Part shown: one piece after another, positions 1-7,751 of the stretch
Layout: every line of letters begins with the position of its first letter
Numbering within the stretch: the first letter of the stretch is position 1
Assembly: GCA_045603125.1 (NCBI GenBank)
Contig: JAZULN010000004.1
Location: forward strand, 1 to 35,001
From: CAKSFT01 sp045603125
GTDB lineage: Bacteria; Bacillota; Clostridia; UBA1381
Reading direction: 5' to 3'
Length of the DNA stretch: 35,001 nt
The notes under the pieces: generated by a model
The model's input: only the letters and a program-made list of their open reading frames with translations
Databases searched by the model: none
What the model was told of the DNA's origin: nothing
Made by a program: the position numbers and the translations under genes

Positions 1-1728
1 AAACCCTGGATGTTTATAACCTCCGGCGTGATATTGGTGTTGTTGGTTGGATTTTTGTGTCTTCCCCTGACGATTCCAAAAGACAAAATAGCGTCAAATG
101 TATGGGCTGGAGATATTAACCTTGGAAAACTTACAATAGTAGAGGCTGAGGCACTTTTAGATAAATCATATACCCCCGAGTCAATTAACTTTTCGGTAGC
201 CTTTTCCCATAACGGGAGAACCGAAAAAGCGGCTTTTTCTTCTGAAGATATTGATTATTCTATAGATCCTAAAGAAACTGCCATGATTGCCTACAATACC
301 GGAAGAAGTAAAAACATCTTCAAAAATTCATGGGATGTTTTACGTTCATTTTTTACCAAGGTAGATGTTGGCAAAGCTCCGAAAGTAAACGATGAAAAGT
401 TAACAAAAATTTTATATAATCTCGGTGCTAAAGTCCACGGCGAAGGCACAGATGTTCAATATATTATAGAGCAGGATATTTTAACTATTATCCCTGCAAC
501 TCCCGGTCAAAGCTTTGACTTAAGTGTTGCCAAAGGTGAATTTTTGCAAAACGTAAGAATTGGAAAATATACCGACATCCCTGTAACCCTAAAGAGCAAT
601 CAGGAAGACAAATTAGATGCTGAACAGGTCTATCAAAAGCTTGCATGTGAGCCTGTAGATGCAGAATATAAAATTGACGGCAAAAACGTCACCATTACCG
701 ACCATAAGGTCGGCATAAAAATTGACAAAGCAAAGCTCGCGGCATTGGTTGACCGGGTTAACAACAAAAATCAGGGTTCAATTGAGATTACCACTGTTTT
801 ACCTCAAAAAACCCGAGAAGTTCTTGAAAAAGAGTTATTCGGTACAGTTCTCGGCACCTTCACATCAGATTATAGCTCATCATCACAAAATCGTGCCTTT
901 AATGTAGAGCTTGCCGCAAGCAAGGTAAACGGCGTAATCTTAGTTGATGGCGAAGAATTTTCATATAACGGCGTTGTCGGCAACGCCAATGCCAAAAACG
1001 GATTTAAGCTTGCGACAATCTTCTCCGGCGGTCAGGTGACCGAAGGTGTGGGCGGCGGAGTGTGTCAGATTTCGAGTACACTCTACTGTGCAGCACTTCG
1101 TGCGGATTTGGAAATTATAGAAAGACATAATCACTCGCTGCCGATTGCATATGTCCCCGGCGGTCAGGATGCAACTGTATCCTACGGAATCCTTGATTTC
1201 CGTTTTAAAAATAACACCGGCTCACCTATAAAAATCGTGGCGACCCACCAAAACAGAAAGGTTACGGTATCAATTATCGGAAGTGCTTCTGCGAAGAAAA
1301 AGGTTGATGTTTCAAGTTCAAAACTCTCGTCAGTTGCACCGGCAGTTTTGGAAACTCCCGACCCAACCCTACCACTGGGCGAGCGTAAGGTGACAGAAAA
1401 AGGTAAAAGCGGCAGTGTTTATATGATGTATAAGCGAGTTTATGCACCCGACGGAAAGCTTGTATCGGAATCGAGTGTCAGAAGTGTCTACAAGTCAACT
1501 CCCGAAAAGGTATTGGTTGGAACGGGTGAGGCGGTTACAACCGATGCACCGGTTATAGAACCTGAAAATCCGGATTTAACACCACCTTCCGAAACCGATG
1601 AGCCGGATATAGAAGATACACCGGATACACCTTCTGAAACTACCCCGGAGGCCGTGGATAAGCCTGAGGTTTCCGCACCAGTCGAGGATAATCCAGATGT
1701 TAGTGATACACCAATAGATATTGAATAA
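1..1728 (+). CDS. VanW-family cell-wall protein, probably 5' truncated by the window edge
   Basis: Membrane-anchored extracellular protein of the VanW/YoaR type. The frame is open to the window edge (Lys-Pro-Trp precedes the first Met at base 10), and no ribosome site can be seen for that Met, so the true start probably lies upstream. Counting from the base-10 Met, residues 2-22 form a transmembrane segment. Two YoaR-like putative peptidoglycan-binding regions follow (about 35-100 and 195-275). The VanW domain runs from about 317 to 410 and includes FSYNGVVGNANAKNGF and GGGVCQISSTLY. A G5-like stretch follows (about 460-505), then a Pro/Glu/Asp/Thr-rich acidic tail to the C-terminus. VanW takes its name from vancomycin-resistance clusters, but its biochemical role is unknown and no other van genes are nearby. 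It ends at a strong terminator. The family call is firm; the function is not. Confidence 0.9.
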   Translation, partial: KPWMFITSGVILVLLVGFLCLPLTIPKDKIASNVWAGDINLGKLTIVEAEALLDKSYTPESINFSVAFSHNGRTEKAAFSSEDIDYSIDPKETAMIAYNTGRSKNIFKNSWDVLRSFFTKVDVGKAPKVNDEKLTKILYNLGAKVHGEGTDVQYIIEQDILTIIPATPGQSFDLSVAKGEFLQNVRIGKYTDIPVTLKSNQEDKLDAEQVYQKLACEPVDAEYKIDGKNVTITDHKVGIKIDKAKLAALVDRVNNKNQGSIEITTVLPQKTREVLEKELFGTVLGTFTSDYSSSSQNRAFNVELAASKVNGVILVDGEEFSYNGVVGNANAKNGFKLATIFSGGQVTEGVGGGVCQISSTLYCAALRADLEIIERHNHSLPIAYVPGGQDATVSYGILDFRFKNNTGSPIKIVATHQNRKVTVSIIGSASAKKKVDVSSSKLSSVAPAVLETPDPTLPLGERKVTEKGKSGSVYMMYKRVYAPDGKLVSESSVRSVYKSTPEKVLVGTGEAVTTDAPVIEPENPDLTPPSETDEPDIEDTPDTPSETTPEAVDKPEVSAPVEDNPDVSDTPIDIE

Positions 1729-1730
1729 CA

Positions 1731-1761
1731 AAAAAGAGGTTTTTTTAAAACCTCTTTTTTT
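1731..1761 (+). terminator. Rho-independent terminator after the VanW gene
   Basis: A 13-bp perfect stem (1731-1743 with 1747-1759), a three-T loop and a T-run on the 3' side. It starts three bases after the VanW stop codon. Confidence 0.9.
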
Positions 1762-1846
1762 ATCACAAAATTTTCAAATTTTCATATATTATAATTAAAG
1801 ACCAACAAATTTGATGCATCAAAAAGGGTCGGAAAGGCGTGGTTTT

Positions 1847-2002
1847 ATGTTATCATGTTTCGGTTGCAAAGCAATCGGTCTTGCAGCACTCACATTTTGT
1901 GTCGGAATGCTCGCAGGACTAATATTTCCCATCTACATAGTTGCTATTGCAGAATCTATACTCATTGTCTTTATGGCTTATTTTTGCCTGTTTAAATGGT
2001 AA
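1847..2002 (+). CDS. Small membrane protein of unknown function, upstream of spoVM
   Basis: A 51-residue protein starting MLSCFGCKAIG and containing two adjacent hydrophobic segments (about 8-27 and 28-47), so probably a hairpin membrane protein. I chose the ATG at 1847 because GGAAAGG lies about 9 bases upstream; an in-frame TTG at 1811 would add 12 residues of charged sequence with no good ribosome site. The gene ends 22 bases before the spoVM start with no terminator between them, so the two are probably co-transcribed. Cys4, Cys7 and Cys18 lie at or near the N-terminal end of the first segment. I do not recognise a characterised family, although small proteins of this hydrophobic pattern are common in Clostridia. 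A link with sporulation is inferred from position only. Confidence 0.7.
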   Translation: MLSCFGCKAIGLAALTFCVGMLAGLIFPIYIVAIAESILIVFMAYFCLFKW

Positions 2003-2024
2003 TTTTATTTTGGAGGTATAATTT

Positions 2025-2096
2025 ATGAAGGTCGTAGTTTTTAAAATGCCAAAGTTTTTATCAAAAGTTACTCGCACAATTCTAAAAATGAACTAA
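2025..2096 (+). CDS. spoVM: Stage V sporulation protein M (SpoVM-like amphipathic peptide)
   Basis: A 23-codon ORF with a strong GGAGG (2012-2016) eight bases before its ATG. The peptide begins MKVVVFKMPKFLSKV. Aligned without gaps to Bacillus subtilis SpoVM (MKFYTIKLPKFLGGIV..., 26 residues), it matches at Met1, Lys2, Lys7, Pro9, Lys10, Phe11, Leu12, Arg17 and Leu20. Pro9 is known to matter for SpoVM to recognise the convex forespore membrane and recruit the spore-coat ATPase SpoIVA. The residues from 9 on form a basic amphipathic helix. In B. subtilis spoVM lies just downstream of the rsgA-rpe-thiN cluster; here the same cluster is about 5.7 kb away on the other strand, which supports the call. 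It implies an endospore former. At this length chance is a concern, but the ribosome site, motif and neighbourhood agree. Confidence 0.87.
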   Translation: MKVVVFKMPKFLSKVTRTILKMN

Positions 2097-2097
2097 A

Positions 2098-2125
2098 AAA
2101 AAGCTACCGCAAGGTAGCTTTTTTT
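2098..2125. terminator. Bidirectional terminator between spoVM and the M15 peptidase gene
   Basis: An 11-bp stem (2098-2108 with 2113-2123) closed by a GCAA tetraloop, with A-rich and T-rich flanks on either side. It lies between two convergent genes, so it can serve both strands. Confidence 0.87.
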
Positions 2126-3548
2126 ATTTACCTAAATATGTAAAGTGCATATAGTCTTTTGCGTATTTATCACTCCAGCAGTTTCCGCCCCACAAAAATC
2201 CGTATTTTGCAAAGGTTTTAACCACTATTCCGTCTTCAGGCATTGAATACGGGTCTTCATATGGCTTCCAGTAGTTTCCTACAATCGGAGTACCGTCGGG
2301 CTCAACATAGTAATTTTCATTGGCATTTATATCAATACATAGTCCATAGCTATGGTGTGATAGTCTTCCACCCGACGTATTTCGCCAGTAATATCCGCCT
2401 ACGTCCTTTATCGGGAACTGCTCGGGGGAATTATAAATCTCAGCAAAAATATTTAAAACATCATCGGCTAAAGCACTGTTTATATAAAGTGACATTGTGG
2501 ATGTGTATTTCTCACCGCTTGAACGCATCTTCCAGACAGGCACGGTAATTTCTACCATATAAGCCTTTGCCTCTTCCTCCGAGGTAAAATATTTGCCGTC
2601 CGGGAAAACTCTCTGCTCTTTTTCGGCAATTGTAAGGTCAGCCGATGGTGTATATGTAATTATAGGCTTTTCGAATGAAAAATCTATCGGTTTTGAAAAG
2701 GTCTCAATTCCCTCTAAATTCTCCATTCCCACAACTAACGTATATGTCCCGGTTTCATAATCATCTTTTAGGATTGTAATGTTTGAATCGGTGGTCTCCA
2801 GGGCTTCGCAAACCTCAGCATTTTTGTCCTTAATAATAAACATATACTTTTTTGCATCGTCCATCTTTTCCCACATAAACACCATATTTTTCATCTCGTC
2901 CATATTGGTTGCAAGTTTCGGAATGCTATATGTGTTTTTACACTGGGAAAACTTCTCATAAACACGGTTTATCATAGAGATAGCCTGCTCACGTGTTGCA
3001 CCGGTAAGAGGGCTTACCTCGGTTTTACTAACACCATTTATTATCCCCATCTTTACATTTATCCCGACCGCAGTTTTTGCCCAATCGGCAATCTGGTCTT
3101 TATCTTCAAAAACATCCAGTGCTTCCTCGATTAAATCGTCTGAAAAATCAAATTCAATGTCGAGTGAACTTAATGTGTTTACCACCATCTTGGCAAATTC
3201 CTGACGGGTTACAAATCCGTCGGGGTCAAATATTTTCTCACTCTTGCCCGATATAATCTTTGCCGTATATGCTTTTTTTACCGCATCGTCATCGGTATCT
3301 TCAAAAGGAATATCTCCCGCCTCAATTTTTTCGCCGCTCATTTCCTCATATAGTCTGACAAGAATTGTTGCAACCTCTTGCCTTGTAATGTTACCTTTTA
3401 AGTTGCCCATAAGGATATTAAAATTTAACATTCCGCCACTGCTCATAACCTCATAGTCGTTAACCGCCCAATCACTAAGGTCAGTTGCATATACTGTACT
3501 GTTTAAAAACAATCCCAACGCACAAAAAAATGCTATCTTCTTTTTCAC
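2124..3548 (-). CDS. SLH-domain M15 (VanY-like) D,D-carboxypeptidase or L,D-endopeptidase
   Basis: A secreted wall enzyme of 474 residues that would cut peptidoglycan stem peptides. I start it at the GTG at 3548: AGGTGG lies just upstream and the protein then opens with a clean signal peptide (VKKKIAFFCALGLFL, Ala near 21). Longer in-frame starts would run into queT. Three S-layer-homology repeats follow (roughly 25-205, with TRQE/TREQ signatures) and would hold it to wall polymer. A beta-rich linker comes next. The C-terminal third is the peptidase: S397-x-H399-x-x-G402-x-C-x-D406 and D465-Y-M-H468-F give the zinc ligands H399, D406 and H468. The DxxHF ending resembles the M15C/VanY-like branch, so carboxypeptidase versus endopeptidase activity is open. 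It starts 17 bases after queT stops, with no terminator between, so it may share queT's regulated transcript. Confidence 0.88.
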   Translation of the reverse strand: MKKKIAFFCALGLFLNSTVYATDLSDWAVNDYEVMSSGGMLNFNILMGNLKGNITRQEVATILVRLYEEMSGEKIEAGDIPFEDTDDDAVKKAYTAKIISGKSEKIFDPDGFVTRQEFAKMVVNTLSSLDIEFDFSDDLIEEALDVFEDKDQIADWAKTAVGINVKMGIINGVSKTEVSPLTGATREQAISMINRVYEKFSQCKNTYSIPKLATNMDEMKNMVFMWEKMDDAKKYMFIIKDKNAEVCEALETTDSNITILKDDYETGTYTLVVGMENLEGIETFSKPIDFSFEKPIITYTPSADLTIAEKEQRVFPDGKYFTSEEEAKAYMVEITVPVWKMRSSGEKYTSTMSLYINSALADDVLNIFAEIYNSPEQFPIKDVGGYYWRNTSGGRLSHHSYGLCIDINANENYYVEPDGTPIVGNYWKPYEDPYSMPEDGIVVKTFAKYGFLWGGNCWSDKYAKDYMHFTYLGK

Positions 3549-3565
3549 TTTTCCACCTACCAAAT

Positions 3566-4045
3566 TTATCTGAAAATATATTTTTTCCGTTTTTCCAAGG
3601 TCTTTATTAAAACTCCACCCAACACTCCGCAGGAAAGAATCTCCCCAATTCCCACTGTTATAAAAAGATACCACCATGCATCGGTTAGCCCATAGGCATA
3701 AATCAGAACAAAGGGCACAATCACTGCATTAGAAATTATGGTCGGTATGAGGGCAAGGTATTTATTCTTTCTTAAAACCCTTCCCAAAACAGCACCGATT
3801 AAAGTTGCAAGGCTTCCAAAGATTACATCTAATAAAACCCCTTGCATTAAAAGGTTAGATATAATGCATCCCAAAAAAAGTCCCGGAACTGCCGCCGGAG
3901 TAAATACAACAAACGCCGTTAATGCCTCTGAAATTCTAAGCTGAATAGCACCGCTATCCAGTCCAAAAAGCCTTGCTAAAAATGTCAGCACCACATATAA
4001 AGCTCCGATTACCGCCGCCTCGGTTAAAAACCTTGATTTTTTCAT
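3566..4045 (-). CDS. queT: QueT-family queuosine-precursor transporter (ECF substrate-binding component)
   Basis: A 159-residue integral membrane protein with about five to six hydrophobic segments. It resembles the QueT family, the substrate-specific S components of ECF transporters thought to import preQ1 or preQ0 for queuosine tRNA modification. The pattern LRISEALTAFVVFTPAAVPG near residues 37-56, with a conserved RxxEAL, is typical. No EcfA or EcfT genes are in the window, so it would have to use a shared energy-coupling module. AAGGAG lies about eight bases before the ATG, inside the tail of a predicted preQ1-I riboswitch (separate entry), which independently supports the substrate. The SLH/M15 gene follows after 17 bases. 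Transport itself is inferred from family membership and the riboswitch. Confidence 0.88.
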   Translation of the reverse strand: MKKSRFLTEAAVIGALYVVLTFLARLFGLDSGAIQLRISEALTAFVVFTPAAVPGLFLGCIISNLLMQGVLLDVIFGSLATLIGAVLGRVLRKNKYLALIPTIISNAVIVPFVLIYAYGLTDAWWYLFITVGIGEILSCGVLGGVLIKTLEKRKKYIFR

Positions 4046-4053
4046 ATTAAATT

Positions 4054-4096
4054 CTCCTTTAGTTTTGTTTTAGGTGAGGAAGGTCTCGAACTCACC
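4054..4096 (-). promoter_or_regulatory. Probable preQ1-I riboswitch upstream of queT
   Basis: Read on the minus strand: a 6-bp stem GGTGAG/CTCACC (4096-4091 with 4078-4073) encloses a 12-base loop TTCGAGACCTTC. An A-rich tail, TAAAACAAAACTAAAGGAG, follows and contains the queT ribosome site. Short GC stem, 12-base loop starting TTC and ending C, then an A-rich tail with CTAA, is the layout of class preQ1-I. The tail AAGG is also complementary to CCTT in the loop, so a pseudoknot could cover the ribosome site, which suggests control of translation. The downstream gene is the expected target. I have not computed a fold or model score. Confidence 0.75.
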
Positions 4097-4166
4097 GACT
4101 TTATTTTATCATATTTCGACATATTAGTCAAGAAATCGGGATTTTGTTTAAAAAAAGTTAAAATTT

Positions 4167-4196
4167 AAAAATGCACAGTTTAAACTGTGCATTTTT
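4167..4196 (-). terminator. Palindromic terminator overlapping the cinA 3' end
   Basis: A perfect 30-bp palindrome (4167-4181 with 4182-4196) with A/T-rich ends. It contains the last codons and the stop codon of cinA, and it is the only terminator I see at the end of the long leftward operon. Confidence 0.8.
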
Positions 4197-5400
4197 TAAC
4201 TATTCTTCTTACCTTATCAAGTCCGTTTAAGCAGGCAATATGTCTGATTCTGTCACGGTTACCGTTAATATGAAGCTCATACCCTTCAGTTTTACCATCA
4301 TATGAAACTCCCATATAAACCAGTCCCACATCGTCACCTGTGGGGCCTGCATATCCTGTAAAAGATATACCAATATCGGCACCCGATATTTTTTTCACGC
4401 CTTCTGCCATCTCGATTGCCACTTCTCGGCTTACAACCGAGTATTTTTTAATCGTTTTCGGGTCTACCCCTAAAATTCTCATTTTTGCCTCAGGCGAATA
4501 GGTCACGTAGCTCTCACCTAAAACTTCGGATGCACCAGATATATCGGTAATCATTTTTGCAAAATTACCACCGGTGCAGCTTTCCGCCGCAGAAATTGTA
4601 AGCCCTTTTTCTGATAGGATTTTAACCACCTTTTGGGGTAAACTCTCATCTGAAAAACTATATACCACATCACCAAGTCGATTTAAAATGTCTGAAGATG
4701 CAGACTTTAAAATCTCCTTTGCCTCTTTTTCGTCAGCCGATTTTACCGCAATTCTGAGTCTTACCTCACCGGTCAGTGCATATGGTGCGACGGTTACTTT
4801 TCCGCCTTTATTTATTAAATCGTCTAAAATCTCGGCGACTCTTGACTCTCCCATGCCAAAAATCCTAAGATTTCTAGTATAGATTGTCTCCTCTTTTGTA
4901 AGATGTTCTTTTGCCGATTCAAACATCGCCCTCATCTCGGATGGCGGACCCGGAAGAATTACGGCAATTTTGCCGTCCTTTTCCATTATGCACCCGGGGG
5001 CTGTACCGCAGGTGTTATAAAGGGTAATTCCGCCCTTTGGCATCATCGCCTGTTTTTTATTTGATTCAGGCATTTCACGTCGGCTTTTTTTGAAATATTC
5101 CGTCATAGAATCGTAGGCTTTCTGGTCAAACTCTAATGTAAACCCTAAAGCCTCGGCTATAACCTCTTTTGTTATATCGTCAGGTGTAGGACCAAGTCCA
5201 CCTGTTGCAATAATCATATCCGCACGGGACAGTGCAAGGTCTACTGCATCCTTTAGCCGTTTCGGATTATCACCAACTGTGGTCTGGTAATATACATTTA
5301 GTCCCATAAGTGACAATTCCTCTGATAAATACTTTGCGTTCGTATTTAAAATTTCGCCCAAAAGAAGTTCTGTTCCAACCGATAATAGCTCAACATTCAC
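4180..5400 (-). CDS. cinA: CinA-family protein (competence/damage-inducible; NMN amidohydrolase type)
   Basis: A 406-residue two-domain protein. The N-terminal MoCF-like domain (about 1-170, with LSVGTELLLGEILNTNAKYL and ATGGLGPTPDDITKE) is linked in this family to ADP-ribose or nucleotide pyrophosphatase activity. The C-terminal CinA domain (about 250-400, with AAESCTGG and GYAGPTG) carries nicotinamide-mononucleotide deamidase activity in characterised relatives, so a role in pyridine-nucleotide repair is likely. The start is the GTG at 5400 with AGAGGGA upstream. It lies 24 bases after thiI and is the last gene of the long leftward operon; its stop codon sits inside the terminator palindrome. 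The full domain set and length are normal. Family call is firm; which activity dominates here is unknown. Confidence 0.95.
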   Translation of the reverse strand: MNVELLSVGTELLLGEILNTNAKYLSEELSLMGLNVYYQTTVGDNPKRLKDAVDLALSRADMIIATGGLGPTPDDITKEVIAEALGFTLEFDQKAYDSMTEYFKKSRREMPESNKKQAMMPKGGITLYNTCGTAPGCIMEKDGKIAVILPGPPSEMRAMFESAKEHLTKEETIYTRNLRIFGMGESRVAEILDDLINKGGKVTVAPYALTGEVRLRIAVKSADEKEAKEILKSASSDILNRLGDVVYSFSDESLPQKVVKILSEKGLTISAAESCTGGNFAKMITDISGASEVLGESYVTYSPEAKMRILGVDPKTIKKYSVVSREVAIEMAEGVKKISGADIGISFTGYAGPTGDDVGLVYMGVSYDGKTEGYELHINGNRDRIRHIACLNGLDKVRRIVKKCTV

Positions 5401-5424
5401 GAGTCTTTCCCTCTTTCTTAAATT

Positions 5425-6606
5425 TTATCCCTTAGGATATATTGTAACCTTTTCTACCCCTTCTAATGCTTCATTTATTAGCTTTTCAACATCAAGTCGT
5501 CTTTCTGATTTTTCGATGTTTTCAAGTTTTGGATTAGTGGTCGGATGTGCCGGTGTAAATACAGTACAGCAATCCTCATAGGGCAGAATTGATGTTTCAA
5601 ATGTTCCGATTTGGTAGGCTCTGTCTATAATCTCGGTCTTATCCATACCGATTAGCGGTCTTAATACCGGCATTGAGCAGACAGAGTTGGTAACATTTAA
5701 TGCCGCCAAGGTCTGACTTGCAACCTGACCCACACTCTCACCGGTAATTAGTGCCATAGACCCATTTCTCTTTGCAATTCTCTCGGAAATCTTCATCATA
5801 AACCTTCTCATCAAAAGGGTCATATGCTCCTCAGGGCAGTTATCCCTTATTTTAAGTTGTATCTCGGTAAATGGCACGATATAAAGATTTATTCTCGATG
5901 TATACTGAGCTAAAATCCCCGCAAGCTCCATAACCTTTTCCTTTGCTCGCTCGCTTGTGTATGGAAAACTAAAGAAGTTTATCGCATCAATCTCAACGCC
6001 ACGCTTTGAAATCATATGCCCGGCAACCGGACTGTCAATTCCGCCCGACAAAAGAAGGCTTGCCTTACTGCCTGTGCCAATCGGCATACCGCCCTGACCC
6101 TTAATCTTTTTATCGCTCGAATATACATACGCACCAAAGTCCCTAACTTCTACTTTAACCACAATGTCAGGGTTATGGACATCAACTATAACGCCCGGGC
6201 ATTTTTCGTGTAAATCCCCGCCCACCTCGATAGAAAGCTCAACTGAATTTAATGGGAAGGATTTATCCGACCGCTTTGATTCAACCTTAAATTTCACACC
6301 ATCTGTCAATGCATAGCTACAATATTGGTATGCCTTTTCCTTAATATCTTCAATATCCTTTTTGCAGACTGCAGCACGGGCAATAGAAACAATCCCGAAA
6401 ACTTTAGAAAGTCTTTCGCAGATTATATCCATATTGCTATCGTTTTCAGGCTCGATGTAGATGGTTGCCTGTGCCACCGAGATTTTAATGTCATCTATAT
6501 TTTTAACGGCATCTTTAATATTTTTCATCAAGATTTTCTCAAATCGGGGTCTGTTAGCACCCTTTAAGATAATCTCGCCGTATTTTACAAGTATAATTTC
6601 CTTCAT
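5425..6606 (-). CDS. thiI: tRNA 4-thiouridine synthase ThiI
   Basis: A 393-residue enzyme that adenylates uridine 8 of tRNA and replaces its oxygen with sulfur. It begins with a ferredoxin-like region and a THUMP RNA-binding domain (about 60-165). The PP-loop ATP-pyrophosphatase domain starts at SGGIDSPVA (187-195). There is no C-terminal rhodanese domain, as usual for Gram-positive ThiI; the protein ends soon after EDCCTVFTP, so it is complete, not cut short. The ATG at 6606 has GAGGTAAGG upstream and follows the cysteine desulfurase stop by four bases. That pairing matches the NifZ-ThiI partnership of Bacillus, in which the desulfurase delivers persulfide sulfur directly to ThiI. Confidence 0.96.
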   Translation of the reverse strand: MKEIILVKYGEIILKGANRPRFEKILMKNIKDAVKNIDDIKISVAQATIYIEPENDSNMDIICERLSKVFGIVSIARAAVCKKDIEDIKEKAYQYCSYALTDGVKFKVESKRSDKSFPLNSVELSIEVGGDLHEKCPGVIVDVHNPDIVVKVEVRDFGAYVYSSDKKIKGQGGMPIGTGSKASLLLSGGIDSPVAGHMISKRGVEIDAINFFSFPYTSERAKEKVMELAGILAQYTSRINLYIVPFTEIQLKIRDNCPEEHMTLLMRRFMMKISERIAKRNGSMALITGESVGQVASQTLAALNVTNSVCSMPVLRPLIGMDKTEIIDRAYQIGTFETSILPYEDCCTVFTPAHPTTNPKLENIEKSERRLDVEKLINEALEGVEKVTIYPKG

Positions 6607-6610
6607 AACC

Positions 6611-7741
6611 TTACCTCATGATTCTTCTGATATTTTCTACCTCTTTTGTTACCGCCAATATGGTTTTATCGATATCTTCTTCGCATATATCCTCCGATAA
6701 ACTAAACCTTACCGCGCCCATAATCTCTTCTCTTTTTAAACCCATTGCCGTAAGGACAGGGCTTGGCATTGGTTTATTGGTAGAGCACGCCGAACCGGTT
6801 GAAACAAAAATCCCGTGATTTTCCAAAGCGTGCAATAAAATCTCCGCCTTGATTCCAATAAAGGAGACATTCAGTATATAAGGGGATTTCTCGCCTTCGC
6901 CGTTTATCCTGATATTTGGTACATTCTCCAAAAGCCCCGACATTAACCTGTCCCTTAATGTATAGATTTTATCGTTTTGAAATGTGAGTTCTCTTGCCGC
7001 CTCACCAATTGCCGCAATACCTACTACATTTTCTGTCCCCGATCGCTTGTCCTTTTGCTGACCGCCACCGATTATATGTGGGTCAAAATTTATACCATTA
7101 TTTATATATAGAGCTCCTATTCCCTTTATGCCGTGGATTTTATGGCCTGAAACCGATAGCATATCAATGCCAAATTTATTCGGTTTACACTCAATCTTCC
7201 CAAAGGCCTGAACAGCATCTACATGTAAAACCGCCTTCGGGGCTAAACTCTTCATTAACGCCTTTAATTTATCTACAGGCTGGATGTTTCCCGTTTCGTT
7301 ATTAACCCACATAACACTTACAAAAATAGTGTCCTCACGTAAGGCTTTTTGAAAAGCGTCTAAGTCAAGACTACCTTCTTTATCCACGCCAATTACTGTT
7401 ACATCAAAACCTTCTTCCGAGAGCTTTTTAAAAGGCACTGTTACCGACGGATGCTCGATGGCGGAGGTGATAATATGTGTCCCTCTTTTTTTATTTCTTC
7501 TGCAATACCCTAAAATTGCAGTGTTATTTGCCTCAGTTCCGCCTGATGTAAAGAAGATATTATCAGGGCTTACTCCCAAAACATTTGAAAGTGCCAACCT
7601 TGAATTCTTAACTATCTTTTCTGCATCAATTCCCAGCCTATGCATACTAGACGGGTTTCCGAAATTATCCATTGCATCTAAAACCGCTTTTTTAACACCC
7701 TCGGATGGCTTGGTTGTCGATGCGTTGTCAAGATATATCAT
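6611..7741 (-). CDS. nifZ: Cysteine desulfurase (NifS/NifZ type), sulfur donor for ThiI
   Basis: A 376-residue PLP enzyme of the class V aminotransferase fold that removes sulfur from cysteine to give alanine and an enzyme persulfide. It has DNASTT at the start, the PLP-binding lysine in SVSGHK (Lys201), and the catalytic loop cysteine in TGSACS (Cys319). It lacks features tying it to a Suf or Isc scaffold, and none is nearby. The next gene, four bases on, is thiI, so its main job is likely tRNA thiolation, as for B. subtilis NifZ; the symbol rests on that analogy. AGGAGAG precedes the ATG. It lies ten bases after thiN. Confidence 0.93.
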   Translation of the reverse strand: MIYLDNASTTKPSEGVKKAVLDAMDNFGNPSSMHRLGIDAEKIVKNSRLALSNVLGVSPDNIFFTSGGTEANNTAILGYCRRNKKRGTHIITSAIEHPSVTVPFKKLSEEGFDVTVIGVDKEGSLDLDAFQKALREDTIFVSVMWVNNETGNIQPVDKLKALMKSLAPKAVLHVDAVQAFGKIECKPNKFGIDMLSVSGHKIHGIKGIGALYINNGINFDPHIIGGGQQKDKRSGTENVVGIAAIGEAARELTFQNDKIYTLRDRLMSGLLENVPNIRINGEGEKSPYILNVSFIGIKAEILLHALENHGIFVSTGSACSTNKPMPSPVLTAMGLKREEIMGAVRFSLSEDICEEDIDKTILAVTKEVENIRRIMR

Positions 7742-7751
7742 CTTTTCTCTC

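Noticed and set aside
1..1728. Vancomycin-resistance cluster suggested by VanW and the VanY-like peptidase
   Set aside because: No VanH, VanA/B, VanX or VanRS genes are present; both proteins belong to families common in Clostridia without resistance, and they are on opposite strands.
1762..1800. Sporulation sigma-E promoter for the spoVM unit (CATATATT near 1783)
   Set aside because: The -10-like box matches only partly and I could not find a credible -35 at the right distance. A sigma-A TATAAT at 1790-1795 also lacks a -35.
5425..6606. ThiI truncated at the C-terminus (no rhodanese domain)
   Set aside because: The rhodanese extension is a feature of enterobacterial ThiI; Gram-positive proteins of this length are complete.
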